Origin: Pyrenula massariospora
Lineage: Eukaryota > Ascomycota > Eurotiomycetes > Pyrenulales > Pyrenulaceae
NCBI GenBank assembly: GCA_021030905.1
Contig: JAGFMI010000005.1
Location: 496,001 to 560,000 of the forward strand
Direction of reading: 5' to 3'
Length of the DNA stretch: 64,000 nucleotides
The position numbers were made by a program, and so were the translations under genes. The first letter of the stretch is position 1. Each line of letters starts with the position of its first letter. Positions 1-10,994 of this stretch are shown piece by piece. The notes beneath the pieces were generated by a model. That model was not told the origin of the DNA and did no database searches. It saw only the letters and a list, made by a program, of their open reading frames with translations.

Positions 1-689
1 ATGATTCGGCGTTTGGGCAGGCGTTTCATCCGCCGGAGGAGGAAGGTTGACCCACGGGAGGACTTATACACGTTGTTTAGTCAAAATCGTTTTGAGATTA
101 TTAGCATATGCGGCGTTTTGCAAATACCTTTCTTTGACATTTTTGATCAGGATGAGTTCATGTAAGCCGTCTAGGGAAAGAGCAATGCTGGCTTGCAAAA
201 TGGAAGAACGGCATCTATTTTAGCGCTCGGATACTATCCGGTTAGGAGGTCTAACTGTGCTGGCAAGGTCCATGAGCTAGATATATGAATGGTCAGAGCA
301 TGATATGATACAGACAATGGATCAGAGCGATTTGCGTCTGCTTCTCGGCCCGGGCTTGATTGTAATAGGGGAAAGGCGACCAGGCGCCAACAGCGCGCCT
401 ACGGTGAAGCCCACACCGCAAAATCGAAAGGCCATCATGGGCAACCCCCATCAACTAATAGGGGCATGGAGCGAATCCCCCAGATCAGCCTACTATCTAG
501 GGTTAGTGAGTCCGGAGCCCGAAAGTTCTTCGGTTCTCTGTGCTCCCTGGGTTAGCCCCTGGGCATGGCCGCTTGGGTGTAGCCGCCTAGATGCTCCCCT
601 GCCAGCAGGTACAATTTTCCAGACGTAACCGGCTGCAGAGTAGCCTCACGTTTGATAATAACCCCTTAGTGAGTATTGAATTAGAGATG
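1..689. other. Left-edge intergenic sequence
   Basis: No gene could be supported here. A frame on the plus strand is open from base 1 to a TAA at 163-165 (54 codons, basic at its start) and might be the tail of a gene lying to the left, but it matches no family I know and could be chance. The rest is stop-rich in all frames. It lies downstream of the dehydrogenase gene that ends at 690, so it includes that gene's 3' flank. Confidence 0.4.
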
Positions 690-1791
690 CTAAGTACTAT
701 TCCTCCGCCCACAGATGCGTTCAAAGGTATCAACCGTATGCTTCCATACCAGCTCCCCTACACCGTCCTTCATGTATTCATCTAGTATTGCTCGGTTTCC
801 GGTAGGGTTTCCATTCCAGTCCAAAAGATAACCACCGCTCCCTTTGACACCATCACTCCCGGGTGCAGATGCGCTGTTCATAGCCCCCCTCGCCGAGTAT
901 ACCTCGCTTGTTGCCGCAAACAGATGTCTCTGTCCACTTTCTTCGATTGGGATGACCCATGGTCTCAACAGTACGTACGCTAAGTTCATGAGCGGACGCG
1001 AGAAGAAACCAAGTCCCTGCGAGATATTCGTGTGCACCCAGCCTGGAAACGCGTGCACAAACCCAACATTGGGGTGCTTGGTTGCAAGATAGCCAACCAT
1101 GAGACTGTTCATTGTCGTCGCATGGTCATGAGCGTGGCGCAGCGTGTAATTGCTCTCCTTCTTCAAGCTTAAATCGTCCAGGATCAGCTTACCTTCTTTG
1201 CCAGCGCTTAGGACAGACAGCACGCGGGCGGTCTGTCCACTCGCCGCAGCTGTCTGCAACAGAGGTAACAGATTCGTCACAAAACGCCAGCGGGAGTAAA
1301 AGTTGAGGGCGAGCTTCTTGTCGAGCCCTTCAGGAGTTTCATCGCGTCCGCGCGTACTTAGAAAGCCTGCACTGAGGCAGAGTACGTTGACCTTGCTCTC
1401 CTGAGCACAGATGTCGGTGCATACCTCGTCCACATTTTTCAGTATCGTAAAATCTCGAGCGATATGTCTGATAAAGCTGGATGGGTTGATCGAGCGCAGC
1501 TCAGCTGCCACCCTCGCCGCACGTTCATCCTGCCGTCCTATAATGTAGATCCTTGGCGAGACCGTGTGTCGTGCAAACTCTCTAGCAGTTGTCTCCCCGA
1601 TGCCACTGCTAGCGCCGACTGGGCGAAAGTCGTCATTACTAAGTCATTCCAGTAGATGAAAGAATAAGGAGGTGCAACAGGCTCGGTGAAAACAAACGCT
1701 TACCAAACACACCGACAAGCCCTGGACCGACATCTTTGAGTCTAGCGTTTGAAGTTCGGATGAAATCAAGAGAAAGTGGTTTCGGTGCCAT
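690..1791 (-). CDS. Short-chain dehydrogenase/reductase, cluster tailoring enzyme
   Basis: This is an NAD(P)-dependent oxidoreductase of the SDR superfamily. It has two exons, 1791-1704 and 1618-690, around an 85-bp GT..AG intron, giving about 338 residues. The start at 1791 is chosen because it puts the Rossmann glycine motif (VGASSGIG, about residues 30-37) across the splice in frame. An LSAG string stands where SDRs have NNAG, and a FPGWVHT string matches the usual PG motif. The expected catalytic YxxxK cannot be found at the normal spacing: the only YxxxK (YLATK) lies just 11 residues before the PG motif, too close to be the active site. The reaction is therefore uncertain. The family is known as divergent SDRs in fungal clusters. 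From position I infer tailoring of the polyketide. Confidence 0.85.
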
Positions 1792-2099
1792 CAGGAATAT
1801 AGAGCCTACAGCTTCAACTCGACCATGCGATTCAAGCAGAAATGTATAACGATGCTTTCATCTAAATGTGATGCAGGTCTGGTAGACAGTGTCATACCAG
1901 CTGCAGGACCTTCGGACTGAGGCCAGGCCGCTCCTCGCCGCTCCGACTCCGCGTAGGCCATGCTTGCTTATAGCGCAAGTTACTCTATTAAACCACAGAG
2001 ACTGTCGTGTAGATGTCGTTGGTGATATTATGTTTCTAGTTCTACATTTTCCCGTGAGACCCAATACATCTCAAGTAGGTGACGCCGCTGTCTAAACTA
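1792..2099. promoter_or_regulatory. Promoter region of the dehydrogenase gene
   Basis: This 308-bp gap separates the dehydrogenase start (minus strand) from the 3' end of the cupin gene, so it should hold the dehydrogenase promoter. I see no clear TATA box or paired regulator site. Two opposed 68-codon frames overlap here and look like chance. Confidence 0.4.
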
Positions 2100-2780
2100 T
2101 CAAGCGCTCGAATCCCAATAAGCTTTCAGGAGTTTTGGCTTCACCCCCTGCATCTTCCCAACAAGAGACAGACACCGTATTAGCGGCTCGAGAACAGCCC
2201 ACCGCTTCCCACAAGGCCGCACGTTAGCCATGACCACCATTGTACAACCCTGAAGCAGGCATTTTGGCTGCGCCTTGTCATCTAGCTTGCCGTCCCGGGC
2301 CAGCCCGCATAGGATGTATAACATCTGCTCGAATTCTACCCTCGCAGGACGAACCAGGACCTCGTACGAGATAGCGCGATCACTCAAGGGATTCGACCAC
2401 GCATGCGGTTCACGTGGACGAATTGTCGTCTCCTCGCCCGGCTGCATCACTCGCATCCCTTGCTTCTTCGAACCGAGATGAGCGCCCAGCGGGTCGATGG
2501 CCTTGATTGTCTCACTGAACTTGCGGCAGTAATGTCGGTTTGGTGGTGGAGAGGAGCCCGTCGTGTTCGGTTCAATAGTGAACTTGATGTGCGTGTATTC
2601 GCCGTTGGTCTCGGCACCGTATTTGAGGAACTCGGCATGGATGCGGGTCACCGGGTTATAGATGATGCGCTGCTTCTCATCTCGTACACCTGGTGGGAGT
2701 GTCCCGGTCTGCTTGGCAGGTGACTCTGTTGGCCCATCTGCACCCTTCGCAACCTTTTCCTTCTCCTGATCTTGTGCCAT
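2100..2780 (-). CDS. Cupin-fold protein, possible tailoring enzyme
   Basis: This is a single-exon gene of 226 residues. The central part (about residues 60-150) has the look of a small cupin beta-barrel: PNRHYCRKFSE, then a glycine turn, PGEETTIRP and a PHAWSN motif. In classical cupins the metal is held by HxH, E and H. Here the first motif reads H-Y-C, so the second histidine is cysteine, while the glutamate of FSE and the histidine of PHAW remain. The C-terminal 70 residues are helical-looking and basic. The N-terminal 35 residues are charged and probably disordered, with no signal peptide. It lies between a dehydrogenase and an MFS gene on the same strand, which suggests a role in the polyketide pathway as isomerase, cyclase or oxygenase. 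The exact reaction cannot be read from the sequence. Confidence 0.75.
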   Translation of the reverse strand: MAQDQEKEKVAKGADGPTESPAKQTGTLPPGVRDEKQRIIYNPVTRIHAEFLKYGAETNGEYTHIKFTIEPNTTGSSPPPNRHYCRKFSETIKAIDPLGAHLGSKKQGMRVMQPGEETTIRPREPHAWSNPLSDRAISYEVLVRPARVEFEQMLYILCGLARDGKLDDKAQPKCLLQGCTMVVMANVRPCGKRWAVLEPLIRCLSLVGKMQGVKPKLLKAYWDSSA

Positions 2781-3603
2781 CCCGACGGCTTAAAGTATAA
2801 GCTGCTTTGGGAGATGAGCACTACAGGTAAGGGAGGACGAGCAGAATTAGAGGTCCGGATAGAGAAAACCAAAACAAAAGAACTCTCGAGAGACAAAAAA
2901 TAGACAATGTTTGTAGATGATTGTTGCCTTCACCCGCCCAAGGCTACTACGTAGCTTAATCTGCTTCAGCGGCGTCTTCTCCGTCAGCGGTCCGCACCTC
3001 CCCGAGCCCCCAAAATGAAAGCTCACGCCAAATGGTGAGCGCAGAAAGGAACTGAAAGCCCAGGTCCATCTTTGTAGTTTCGTTGATGAATCATTGCCCA
3101 CTACTTTATGATTACGATGAGCTTGTAGTTCTAACGGTGTGAAAACTGCACTCCAGAAACTCGACACAAACAATCTTCTGGAAACCGGGGCACGAAAATT
3201 CGCTATGCTCCATTGACCCTTGAGGCCCGAAAGGCATGGTAGCGATGGTCACCATTTTTATAAGGAAAGTTAATAAGCTGCAGGAAAGCAAAAATGATGC
3301 TAGTGCCAATTTATTATCTCAAAGTTTTCTCTTGTGTAAAGAATAGCATTAGAGCATGCTGGTTCATGGGTGATGATAATGGAAGTCAATTCTATTTACT
3401 GCTGCCGCGGGGCCGACCATTCCCAACTTAGAAATGTCAGTCTTGGCAATTCCCTCATCCGTCAACGGTAATCCAGACTCTCACCCAAATAATCAACAAC
3501 GACCATTGAGAGTTGGTTAAGGCCAACCGGCTACCCCAGATATTGCTTATCACTGTTAGTTCGAGTAGGTGCCAACACAAACCATTCTCTAGTCGCGACC
3601 TTT
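2781..3603. promoter_or_regulatory. Intergenic: cupin promoter and MFS 3' flank
   Basis: This 823-bp gap lies between two minus-strand genes. It should contain the cupin promoter near 2781-3200 and the MFS gene's 3' untranslated region near 3603. Several 60-110 codon frames cross it but none has family motifs. No repeat was seen. Confidence 0.4.
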
Positions 3604-5523
3604 CTAATGTTTTTCTTCCATTTCTTTCGCCGACGATGAACTTGCGGTTTCGGCTAAATCCCCTTTCTCACGTGCAACCTCGCCAAGAGATGCCGGCTCA
3701 TGAGACTCAAGGTCGGCCTGCTCACGCTCTTCCTTCAACCCGAAATCTGTTTCCAACGTGGTTCGAAGTTTTATCTCCTTGATGATCAGGGCAAGTGGAA
3801 CTCCAGCCACGGTGAAAGCGATGAGGACCTGCCACACTCGCTTAAGTGCTTGGGTATAAATGTGGACCAGCGTTGCTTTCAGCACTGGATCATTGTTGAA
3901 TGACTTGATGAAGTCGGCGGTCGCATGTTGGTACGCACCGCCGGATGAGAGGAGGGCCTGGATCTCTGGATTGCCAATTTGGTAGGATAACTCATCGAAA
4001 CGAGAATTAAAGACCGCCGCAGGGATAGCGCCGCCCCAGATTGTGCCTAGAGATCGCACGAATGACCAAGTTGCCGTGGCAAGGGCAACGTCTTTCTCGG
4101 GCAATGCGGCTTGGATGGCCGGAATGGTGGTAGTTAGGATAATACCGCCCCCTAAGCCACCGAAAATCTGAAAGATGATCCAGCGAGCTGGCGAGGAGTT
4201 ACTGTCAAGAAGAGTCAAGAGGCCCGCAGAAAGAGAGAAAAAGCACCAGCCCAGGATTAAAGGAGGCTTGTATTTCCCTGTTATCGCAATAAACCACCCA
4301 CCGGCCATACCAGCTGGCATCAGAGGTATGACAATGGCGAGGAGATAGACACCAGACAATTCGGGTGTGACCTCAAGCAGTACTTGGAAATAGAGCGGGA
4401 GGAAGAAGCTCAGCCATGCCTAGAGATAATCAATTAACATATTGCTTGGGTGAGAAAACGATTTACTGACCATGGAAGTACCGTGTAAAAAAGTCATGAC
4501 ATATCCGATGGCCGATACACTGTTACCGAAGAGCCGTGCAGGCATAGAGGCACGTTCCTTGGCGAGAAATATTTCATGTGCCCCGAAAGAGAAGATGCCT
4601 GCGAATCCGATGAGGAGAGGGACCAAAACATGGTACGAAGACCATTTATAAGTCGTACCACCCCAAGTCAAGGGCACCAGCATAGAAACCACTGAGGCGA
4701 TCAATAAGGCATGTCCAAGAAAATCAATACGACGAGTGCGTTCAAGGATCGTGCCAATACGCCTATATTTCAGCCTCAAGAAGACAAATAGGAGTACGAT
4801 AGCAAGCCCGGCAATTGGAAGATTGATGTAGAACACCCATCTCCAAGATGTGTGCTGCGGACTAGCAGTTAGCTCTTTAACGTGATATGGAAACAAAGGG
4901 CCTCGAACGTACCGTGACGATTGCTCCGCCGATGACCGGGCCGATAAAGGTTCCTAACGCAAAAAAAGACTGAATTATTGACATACTAGATAGTCGTCAG
5001 TGATGTTCGAAAGTACGTGGAATGGCAAGACGTACAACTTCTGTCGATCACGCAAGGCAACAAGGTCTGCAACGATGATGGACACGAGCGAAAAGATACC
5101 TCCGGCACCAAATCCTTGGATGATGCGTGCGACGATCAGCATCACGGTCGAAGTAGCACCGCCGCATAGTCCACTCCCAAGCGCGAAGAGCGACACTGTT
5201 AGAAGCATTGGCCATCTTCGTCCAAAGATATCTGCCGCCTGACCGTACATCGGCTGAACCGCTGCAATTCCCACGAAGTATCCATTGATCATCCAGATGA
5301 ACAGTGATCCTGAGTCAAGCTTGGCTATAATCGTTGGGAGAGCGGTAGCAACTACGGACGTGTCGAGCGCTGCCAGGAGCATGGAAAAACAGAGACCTGG
5401 AAATACCATCCAAAAGCGCCATCCTCGCGTCTGCTTCTCAGGAGCTTTGTCCTTGGTGCTAGCTTGCTTTTGTAAAGGCTCGATGACGGGAGCTAATTCG
5501 TTAGGCGGTGCTGGTGTCGACAT
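3604..5523 (-). CDS. MFS multidrug-type exporter, 14-TM (DHA2/TRI12-like)
   Basis: This is a proton-coupled efflux pump of the major facilitator superfamily, expected in the plasma membrane. It has four exons (5523-5036, 4985-4913, 4854-4471, 4419-3604) with introns of 50, 58 and 51 bp, giving 586 residues. The start at 5523 (MSTPAPP) is preferred to an upstream in-frame ATG because the added residues look like leader sequence. Family marks are LDTSVVATALPTI in the first helix, the loop GRRWPMLL, RIIQGFGAGGIFS, a GPVIGGAIV stretch (antiporter motif C) and SWRWVFYINLPI. Both tails are hydrophilic; the C-terminal tail is Glu/Ser rich. The length and roughly 14 hydrophobic segments fit the DHA2 group, whose members often export fungal metabolites. 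I infer export of, or protection from, the polyketide product. Confidence 0.93.
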
Positions 5524-8459
5524 GATTGGCCTTTCAACAGCTACAAATCTGGCTGTAGAGGAAACTCTTCCTCGCCATCTATTTTCAAACAATGGGCTTT
5601 CAACCTGGGGAGGACCTTAAGAGAACAAATTGGTGCGATAAGGGCGTGTAAGACGATACGAAGATAGATAGCTGGTGATTGAAGATCGAGGGTTGCGAGT
5701 GAAGAATCAGAGTTGATGCGATTGAAGGAAGGGTCTGAGACAACCAGCCGGCGCGGCGACATTGCCGTCCATCGTGCGAATTTCCCGAAAGCAGACGTAG
5801 ACGCACGAACGGGGAAGAGAGAAGAGTGGAAAAGGACGAGATCAATATGTCGGAGAGACGGTATTGAAATGAAGGCAAAGGGCGGGCCGATGGCCGACCA
5901 GTCAGTTCGAGGATGATGTGGAAATAAGGCTTGCTGCTTACAAGAAGGGCTAACAACAGTCATGCGGGATAGGGTGACTGAATTGAGAATGACGGCATTT
6001 AGTCGGTCAGAACAAAGCGTATCAGACTTTAAAAAAAACAAGATGTCTGCATTCCTGTTACTAATAGTGATTAGAATGTAAGTTTGCTAATGTTTCGGCA
6101 TCTTTGCAACAGGATTGTCGGGTGCGCCAATTTCCAGCCACGCAATAGAACATGTAGTAGCTGGATCTGGTTGGTGTTAAACAAAGTTTCTGACAGTCAT
6201 ATATACATGTTCGTCAGGGATACAACATGCGACTTTTGAGGGGGGCGAAGGCTGACACTTTAAAAGACACTCCTTTATCTTAAAGCCACGCACAATCTAT
6301 CCTCTTTCACGCCCCCGGCCGAGCTTTTAGCTTTTGACTTCGGGTCGATCCCGCTCGCGGCCGCTGCTCTTGTATTTGTGGCGCAAGCCACCATTCAGGA
6401 CGACCGTTACCGCTGCCGCAATATACACAAGGATCACGACGGCGGCTCGTACCCGCTGTAGTACGAATCGTAATCGGAAGCAAGGATTACCATGAGGGAT
6501 CGTACTCGCACGACTTCGCCGATGTATACGGTATCTGGGCACAATGTCGGAATTCAGGGCGTTGAATGGCCGATTTGGGTAATAGTTGGACGCCTCAGCA
6601 GAATTGTTGTCACGCTTACGCTGAGCATTTGGCGCAATTCAAAGACGCCGGAAAAAGCTCCATTGGTGCTACGTAATTGACAGGTGGTCCTCCAGCGCGG
6701 TGCCAGTTGTACCAAGACGACCGTTTGAAGGTCGGTTGTCTCCACCACGCCTCAAGCGTCTGCGACCTCATGATAACTAACAGACTAGAGGTGGGTGGTT
6801 CTTAACCATCCAAAAATAGGTCCTCTGCAGCTCCTTCAATGATTTCAAACGTCCAAAAGTAAGCTGAGATGAGATGTTCTAGATGTTACAACATATAGTG
6901 TCTGGCCGCTCCAACATAGAATCATTAGCCGGAACGGTATGGGAGCAGACGGTAGGTATATCTACGGAGCGGGAAAATCTTGCTATCAGCCCGCACTCCT
7001 CCGATACATCCTGTCAATCAATGAGTGGCTTTGCCCCTTACATATTGGTTGTTCTCACAGGTCGCTTCGGACCCCGACCAACGCAGTTTACCCATCAGAT
7101 GGAAGCGCCACGTGCGACTAACGTAAGCAGCCATGAGAAACCTGCATACTAACTATCCTGTGCCTTTGTGAGCGGTAGCGGTTTTACTAGCCCTGAGCCA
7201 ATGACTATAGGTGGAAGTCCTTACTCAACCGGAGCTTTTTTCTATTCGCTGTTGCAGAAGTTCTCTGATCCCCAGAGCCGTTTTCCTCAGAGCCGTTTTT
7301 CACCTGTGAGGTTTCTCGATGATTTCTCGTGAAAAATTGCTAGCCATTAGGTGGGAACGAAATCAATCTTTTTGGAATCCCTTGGAATACAGCTATCATC
7401 ATTGATAAATAGAGGCAGGTATTCGTGCCCTGAAAGGTGTCAAATAGGTGATCTTGAACGAGGGACCACTTTAAATCGGTTGATGTCCCGCTTCCTTCTC
7501 GGCCACCTCGCCGGCTCGGGTACGCCTCCAGCAAGCCGTATCTATCTGCGAGCGTTTAGCCATGAGCGATGGCGTATTTTGTCTCTACAGCCTCAGCCGG
7601 CACTAAGTAACGGGATGAGGGTGGATCCTTGCTCCCGCAAGAGCCTTTACCCCATAAACAGTGCCTGCAACGTCTCTTGAGCAACAGCATTTGCTGGATC
7701 AGGTTATAGGCCCATGAAGTCCCTGAATGAGCGACACACGGGTCACGACCTATGTCCGGCCCCTACCAGCGACCAATCATCTCTCAAGAAGTGAAGCCAT
7801 CGCGCAATCGCAAAGGTTTGTACACGAGTAGGAGTATTTCTTTCAATAGTTCTTATCGCTTCTGTCTGTCTGGGAAGTACGCACGGGTAAGAGCTGTATG
7901 AGTCCTTCTTGGACACGAACGGGGTGACATCGAACGTGAGGCTGCATCACACAGCCGCTTAGGACTCACTAGAGGCATGCTTCAGGCAGCCGCCCGTCTA
8001 TCTTACCTCGATAGGTAGACTTGTGCTGCACTTGAGATAATCTACTCACCCTCTCACTGCCATCGTATGCGCAAAGTTTATCGATCTTTTCCAAAGCTAC
8101 TTGGCCCCCAGAATATAAGCTTTACTGCACGCGACAATACGCGAGGCGCATCCACAACAGTCCATGCTGACCTCCACCCGCGTCCCCCACTCTAACGTCC
8201 TCCAGCCATCTTTTCTAAGGTGCTTGGAGGCAGCCGTCAAGAAGTCCTAAGACGGGAAACTCAAGCGAAGGCGGCCTGATACAACACAAGACCCTGCTAA
8301 AGCATCCCGCCTGCAATGAAACTGTTGTAACCCTATAAATGCATCAACCCTTCGGTAGCAATATTTTTATCACTTTCCCTGCGCGGTCTCCCACGTGGAT
8401 CTCCAGGGGAGACCTTTGACCCTACGGCTGCCGATCCCGACGGCCGTAAGCGGAATGCC
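5524..8459. other. 2.9-kb divergent gene-free region between exporter and regulator
   Basis: This stretch separates the divergent MFS (minus) and Zn2Cys6 (plus) genes and must carry both promoters. The first 500 bp beside the MFS gene contain a 118-codon minus-strand frame that looks like leader sequence. From 6.1 to 8.3 kb all frames are short and none resembles a known protein. A CACGTG core lies near 8392, about 70 bp before the regulator's start, and a TATAAA-like string is at about 8335. The size is unusual for a promoter. It may be remains of a lost gene, but I could not identify one. Confidence 0.45.
7273..7301. repeat. Two-copy 15-bp direct repeat
   Basis: The string CAGAGCCGTTTT occurs twice, starting at 7273 and 7288, separated by three bases. 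It lies in the gene-free region and its role is unknown; it may be a chance duplication. Confidence 0.5.
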
Positions 8460-10713
8460 GTGAAGCCTACTATGGCCCAGATCAGTTCATCCACCTCTCC
8501 ACTCTCATGGGACGAAGTAGATGTCAGCGCTTGGCTTAATGAGAACGGTGTCGCCGAAGAGCCTCTGGCGGCCCTCGAAGCAGCATATAGCGCCGCCGAA
8601 GAGCCTTTGACCGCCCTCAGGGAACAGCATATACCACAGAATACAGGAGGCTTTGGCATCAATACCACTCCGCCAACTTCAAAACCTAGACGGCTGGCGT
8701 GCCTCGCATGCCGACACAGGAAGGTTCGATGTAGCGGTGGAAGCACCGGCTGCCAACGATGTACCCGATTAGGCCATGAATGTGTCTATGATAAGGGCTG
8801 GAACTCTGCTTCAGATCCCAAGTCCCAGTCTTTCGAACAGATGAGGGCTCGGCTCGGTAAGTCGGCATGCATCGGCACAGAGTGTACTAGTAGCTAACGA
8901 TCTGTAGATCAGCTTGAGAAGCTCTTCTGCCAGCAGAATTCACGCAATTCACCGGTCCCTGCTCGTCCAGCAGGAAGCGAAGAAGCCATCGTGCACATGA
9001 CCCTATCTGAAAAGAGTAAAGAACATGATCCGTCACTCGATAAGAATGTCTTTCTATCCGCAGTCGCCGCCCTGGACTCAAACTACGGTCTTCAAAATGG
9101 CACCTCAACTTATTTAACTAGAACCTTGGGTGAACAAGATGTGACCGGAACTGAATCTAGCCCTGAGCTTGCAAATTTGGGTTCCATAACACCACCAATT
9201 AGTTCAGACCCTTCTAATCCGTTTTCTATGCAATTGCCTCATGTAGAAGGCGTTGCTTTAAGAAGGAAAATCTCTTACGGTGGGAGCTTAACCACCTCAC
9301 CGCCACTTTTAACACTACTACAAAGTGGCTGGCATGGTTTGTAAGTTAAGCTTATTCTGGTTGAAACCAACAAACTCACAATCCACAGTCACCAGAAATA
9401 CTTCGAAATTGTGCATCCATCCATACCCATACTGGATGAGAATCACTTCCTCACAAACACTGCGAAGGAGCCTGTCGACCCCTATTCCGACCTCACTGCG
9501 CTTTGTCTAGCTGTGCACATGCATGGGGCTATGGTAGCAGATCCACAATCCAAATTACACGTACACTATTACCAATGTGCGCGGCAACTTCTTGAGCGAC
9601 TAGAAACCGACAGATGCAAGATCGGACTCGCAGCAGTCCAAGCGTGGGTTCTCATTTCCATATACGAGTTCAGGCAGCTACTATTTTCAGAAGCTTGGAT
9701 AAGCTCTGGAAGAACTTCACGCCTAGCTCAAATGATAGGTTTGCATCGACTTGATTCTGATGCAACTCAGAGAATGGAAGTGGATTCTCCGCTAGCTCAG
9801 CACGGTGATAGCAACCAAAGTCGTCAAACCTTCGCATTTGTCTTCATCCTGGACCGGTTCACCAGTATTAGCACGGGTTTGCCCATGGCGTTAGTGGAGA
9901 AACAGGTACAGTGTCTCCGTGGTCAGAAGTATCCTTGCATTTGCGGGCGGCTAACTGTTTTTAGATCACTACTACGCTCCCGTCACCCGATGGAAGCTAT
10001 TCATATGGGACTATCTGCTCTTCTATCAGTACCGGTCGAAACACCAAAGAGATCCCGGAATTCGCTCACCTGTCACCGGTAGGAAAGATGGTCATAATCG
10101 CAGAAGTCTGTGCACGCGTATGCGAACATGCAAATACACCACTCAACCATGTCACATCAAGCTACATCACCTCCCACGAGTACTGGTTCGGCCACTATCA
10201 CTTCGACCAAGTCCTTTCATCTCTCGCTCAAACCATGTCCTCCGATGGGCTTCCATGCCGAGAAGAACCCATCTCCCAATTCATCACGATAAGCATTCAC
10301 GCCGCCGAGATCCATCTGCAGAAGGGCGCCATTGATCACGGCAAGAAAATCCCCAGCATGGAGGCGCTTGTGAAAGAATCAACGAGGAAATGTCTGGAGG
10401 CGGCATTGGAGATTGCAAATATTGTCCAGATCATGAAAATCACCAAATCGACTCCGGTAAGGGGCACGCTGTTTGTATCTTCCCCCCACAGTCCCGCTGA
10501 TGACCAGTATAGATCCACCCCTTCTTTCCTTGGTCAATCTATTGCGCTACGAAAGTCACGTCGTACTTTGTGTCCAAGGATCCGAATAATTTGGGGATTT
10601 TGGAGAGGCAGAATCTGCTTGTTGCCGGTTTGACGGCCGTGGGAGGCAGGGTAGATCGATTGGACGGCCCACAAAATTCACCTTTCACGGGAGTGACGCA
10701 GCGGATATGCTAA
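8460..10713 (+). CDS. Zn2Cys6 fungal transcription factor, likely cluster regulator
   Basis: This is a DNA-binding regulator of the Gal4 type, acting in the nucleus. It has five exons (8460-8856, 8908-9340, 9389-9905, 9965-10456, 10513-10713) with introns of 51, 48, 59 and 56 bp, giving about 679 residues; a second ATG at 8472 could equally be the start. The zinc cluster spans about residues 81-108 (C-x2-C-x6-C-x6-C-x2-C-x6-C, beginning CLACRHRKVRC) and is followed by a short heptad-like linker (DQLEKLF) suited to dimer formation. The middle region, with HPSIPILDENHF and a FILDRF motif near 460, matches the fungal-specific transcription factor domain. Before the zinc cluster there is an imperfect 14-residue tandem duplication (AEEPLAALEAAYSA / AEEPLTALREQ). 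Position between exporter and PKS suggests it controls this cluster. Confidence 0.93.
8553..8636 (+). repeat. Imperfect 42-bp tandem duplication in the regulator's first exon
   Basis: Two copies start with the identical string GCCGAAGAGCCT at 8553 and 8595. They encode the repeated AEEPL block ahead of the zinc cluster. The copies have diverged, so the duplication is not very recent. Confidence 0.6.
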
Positions 10714-10994
10714 AAGTCTCTTTGTTATATTTTCTCCCGGTAATGCTATTCTATCTGGTAAGAGTATAGAGGGGAAAAGATGTAAGCGACTATACAACAC
10801 GCCCTAGCTCACCCGATAATTAATATTGGCGTCCACTCAGCTGATAATCGGATGCGGTTCATCTTTTGATATAAAGCCTTGATTGCTATGGTATTGCGAG
10901 CAGGATTAAATTGCACTTGTAAGATAGAAATTACCATATTCAACTTCACCCATGTCTCGATGTTCATAGTCTCCGACCAGGCCATTGCATCGGT

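Noticed and set aside
5541-6041. 166- and 118-codon minus-strand frames upstream of the exporter
   Set aside because: They lie in the leader/promoter of the MFS gene, are Ser/Leu/Arg-rich and match nothing known.
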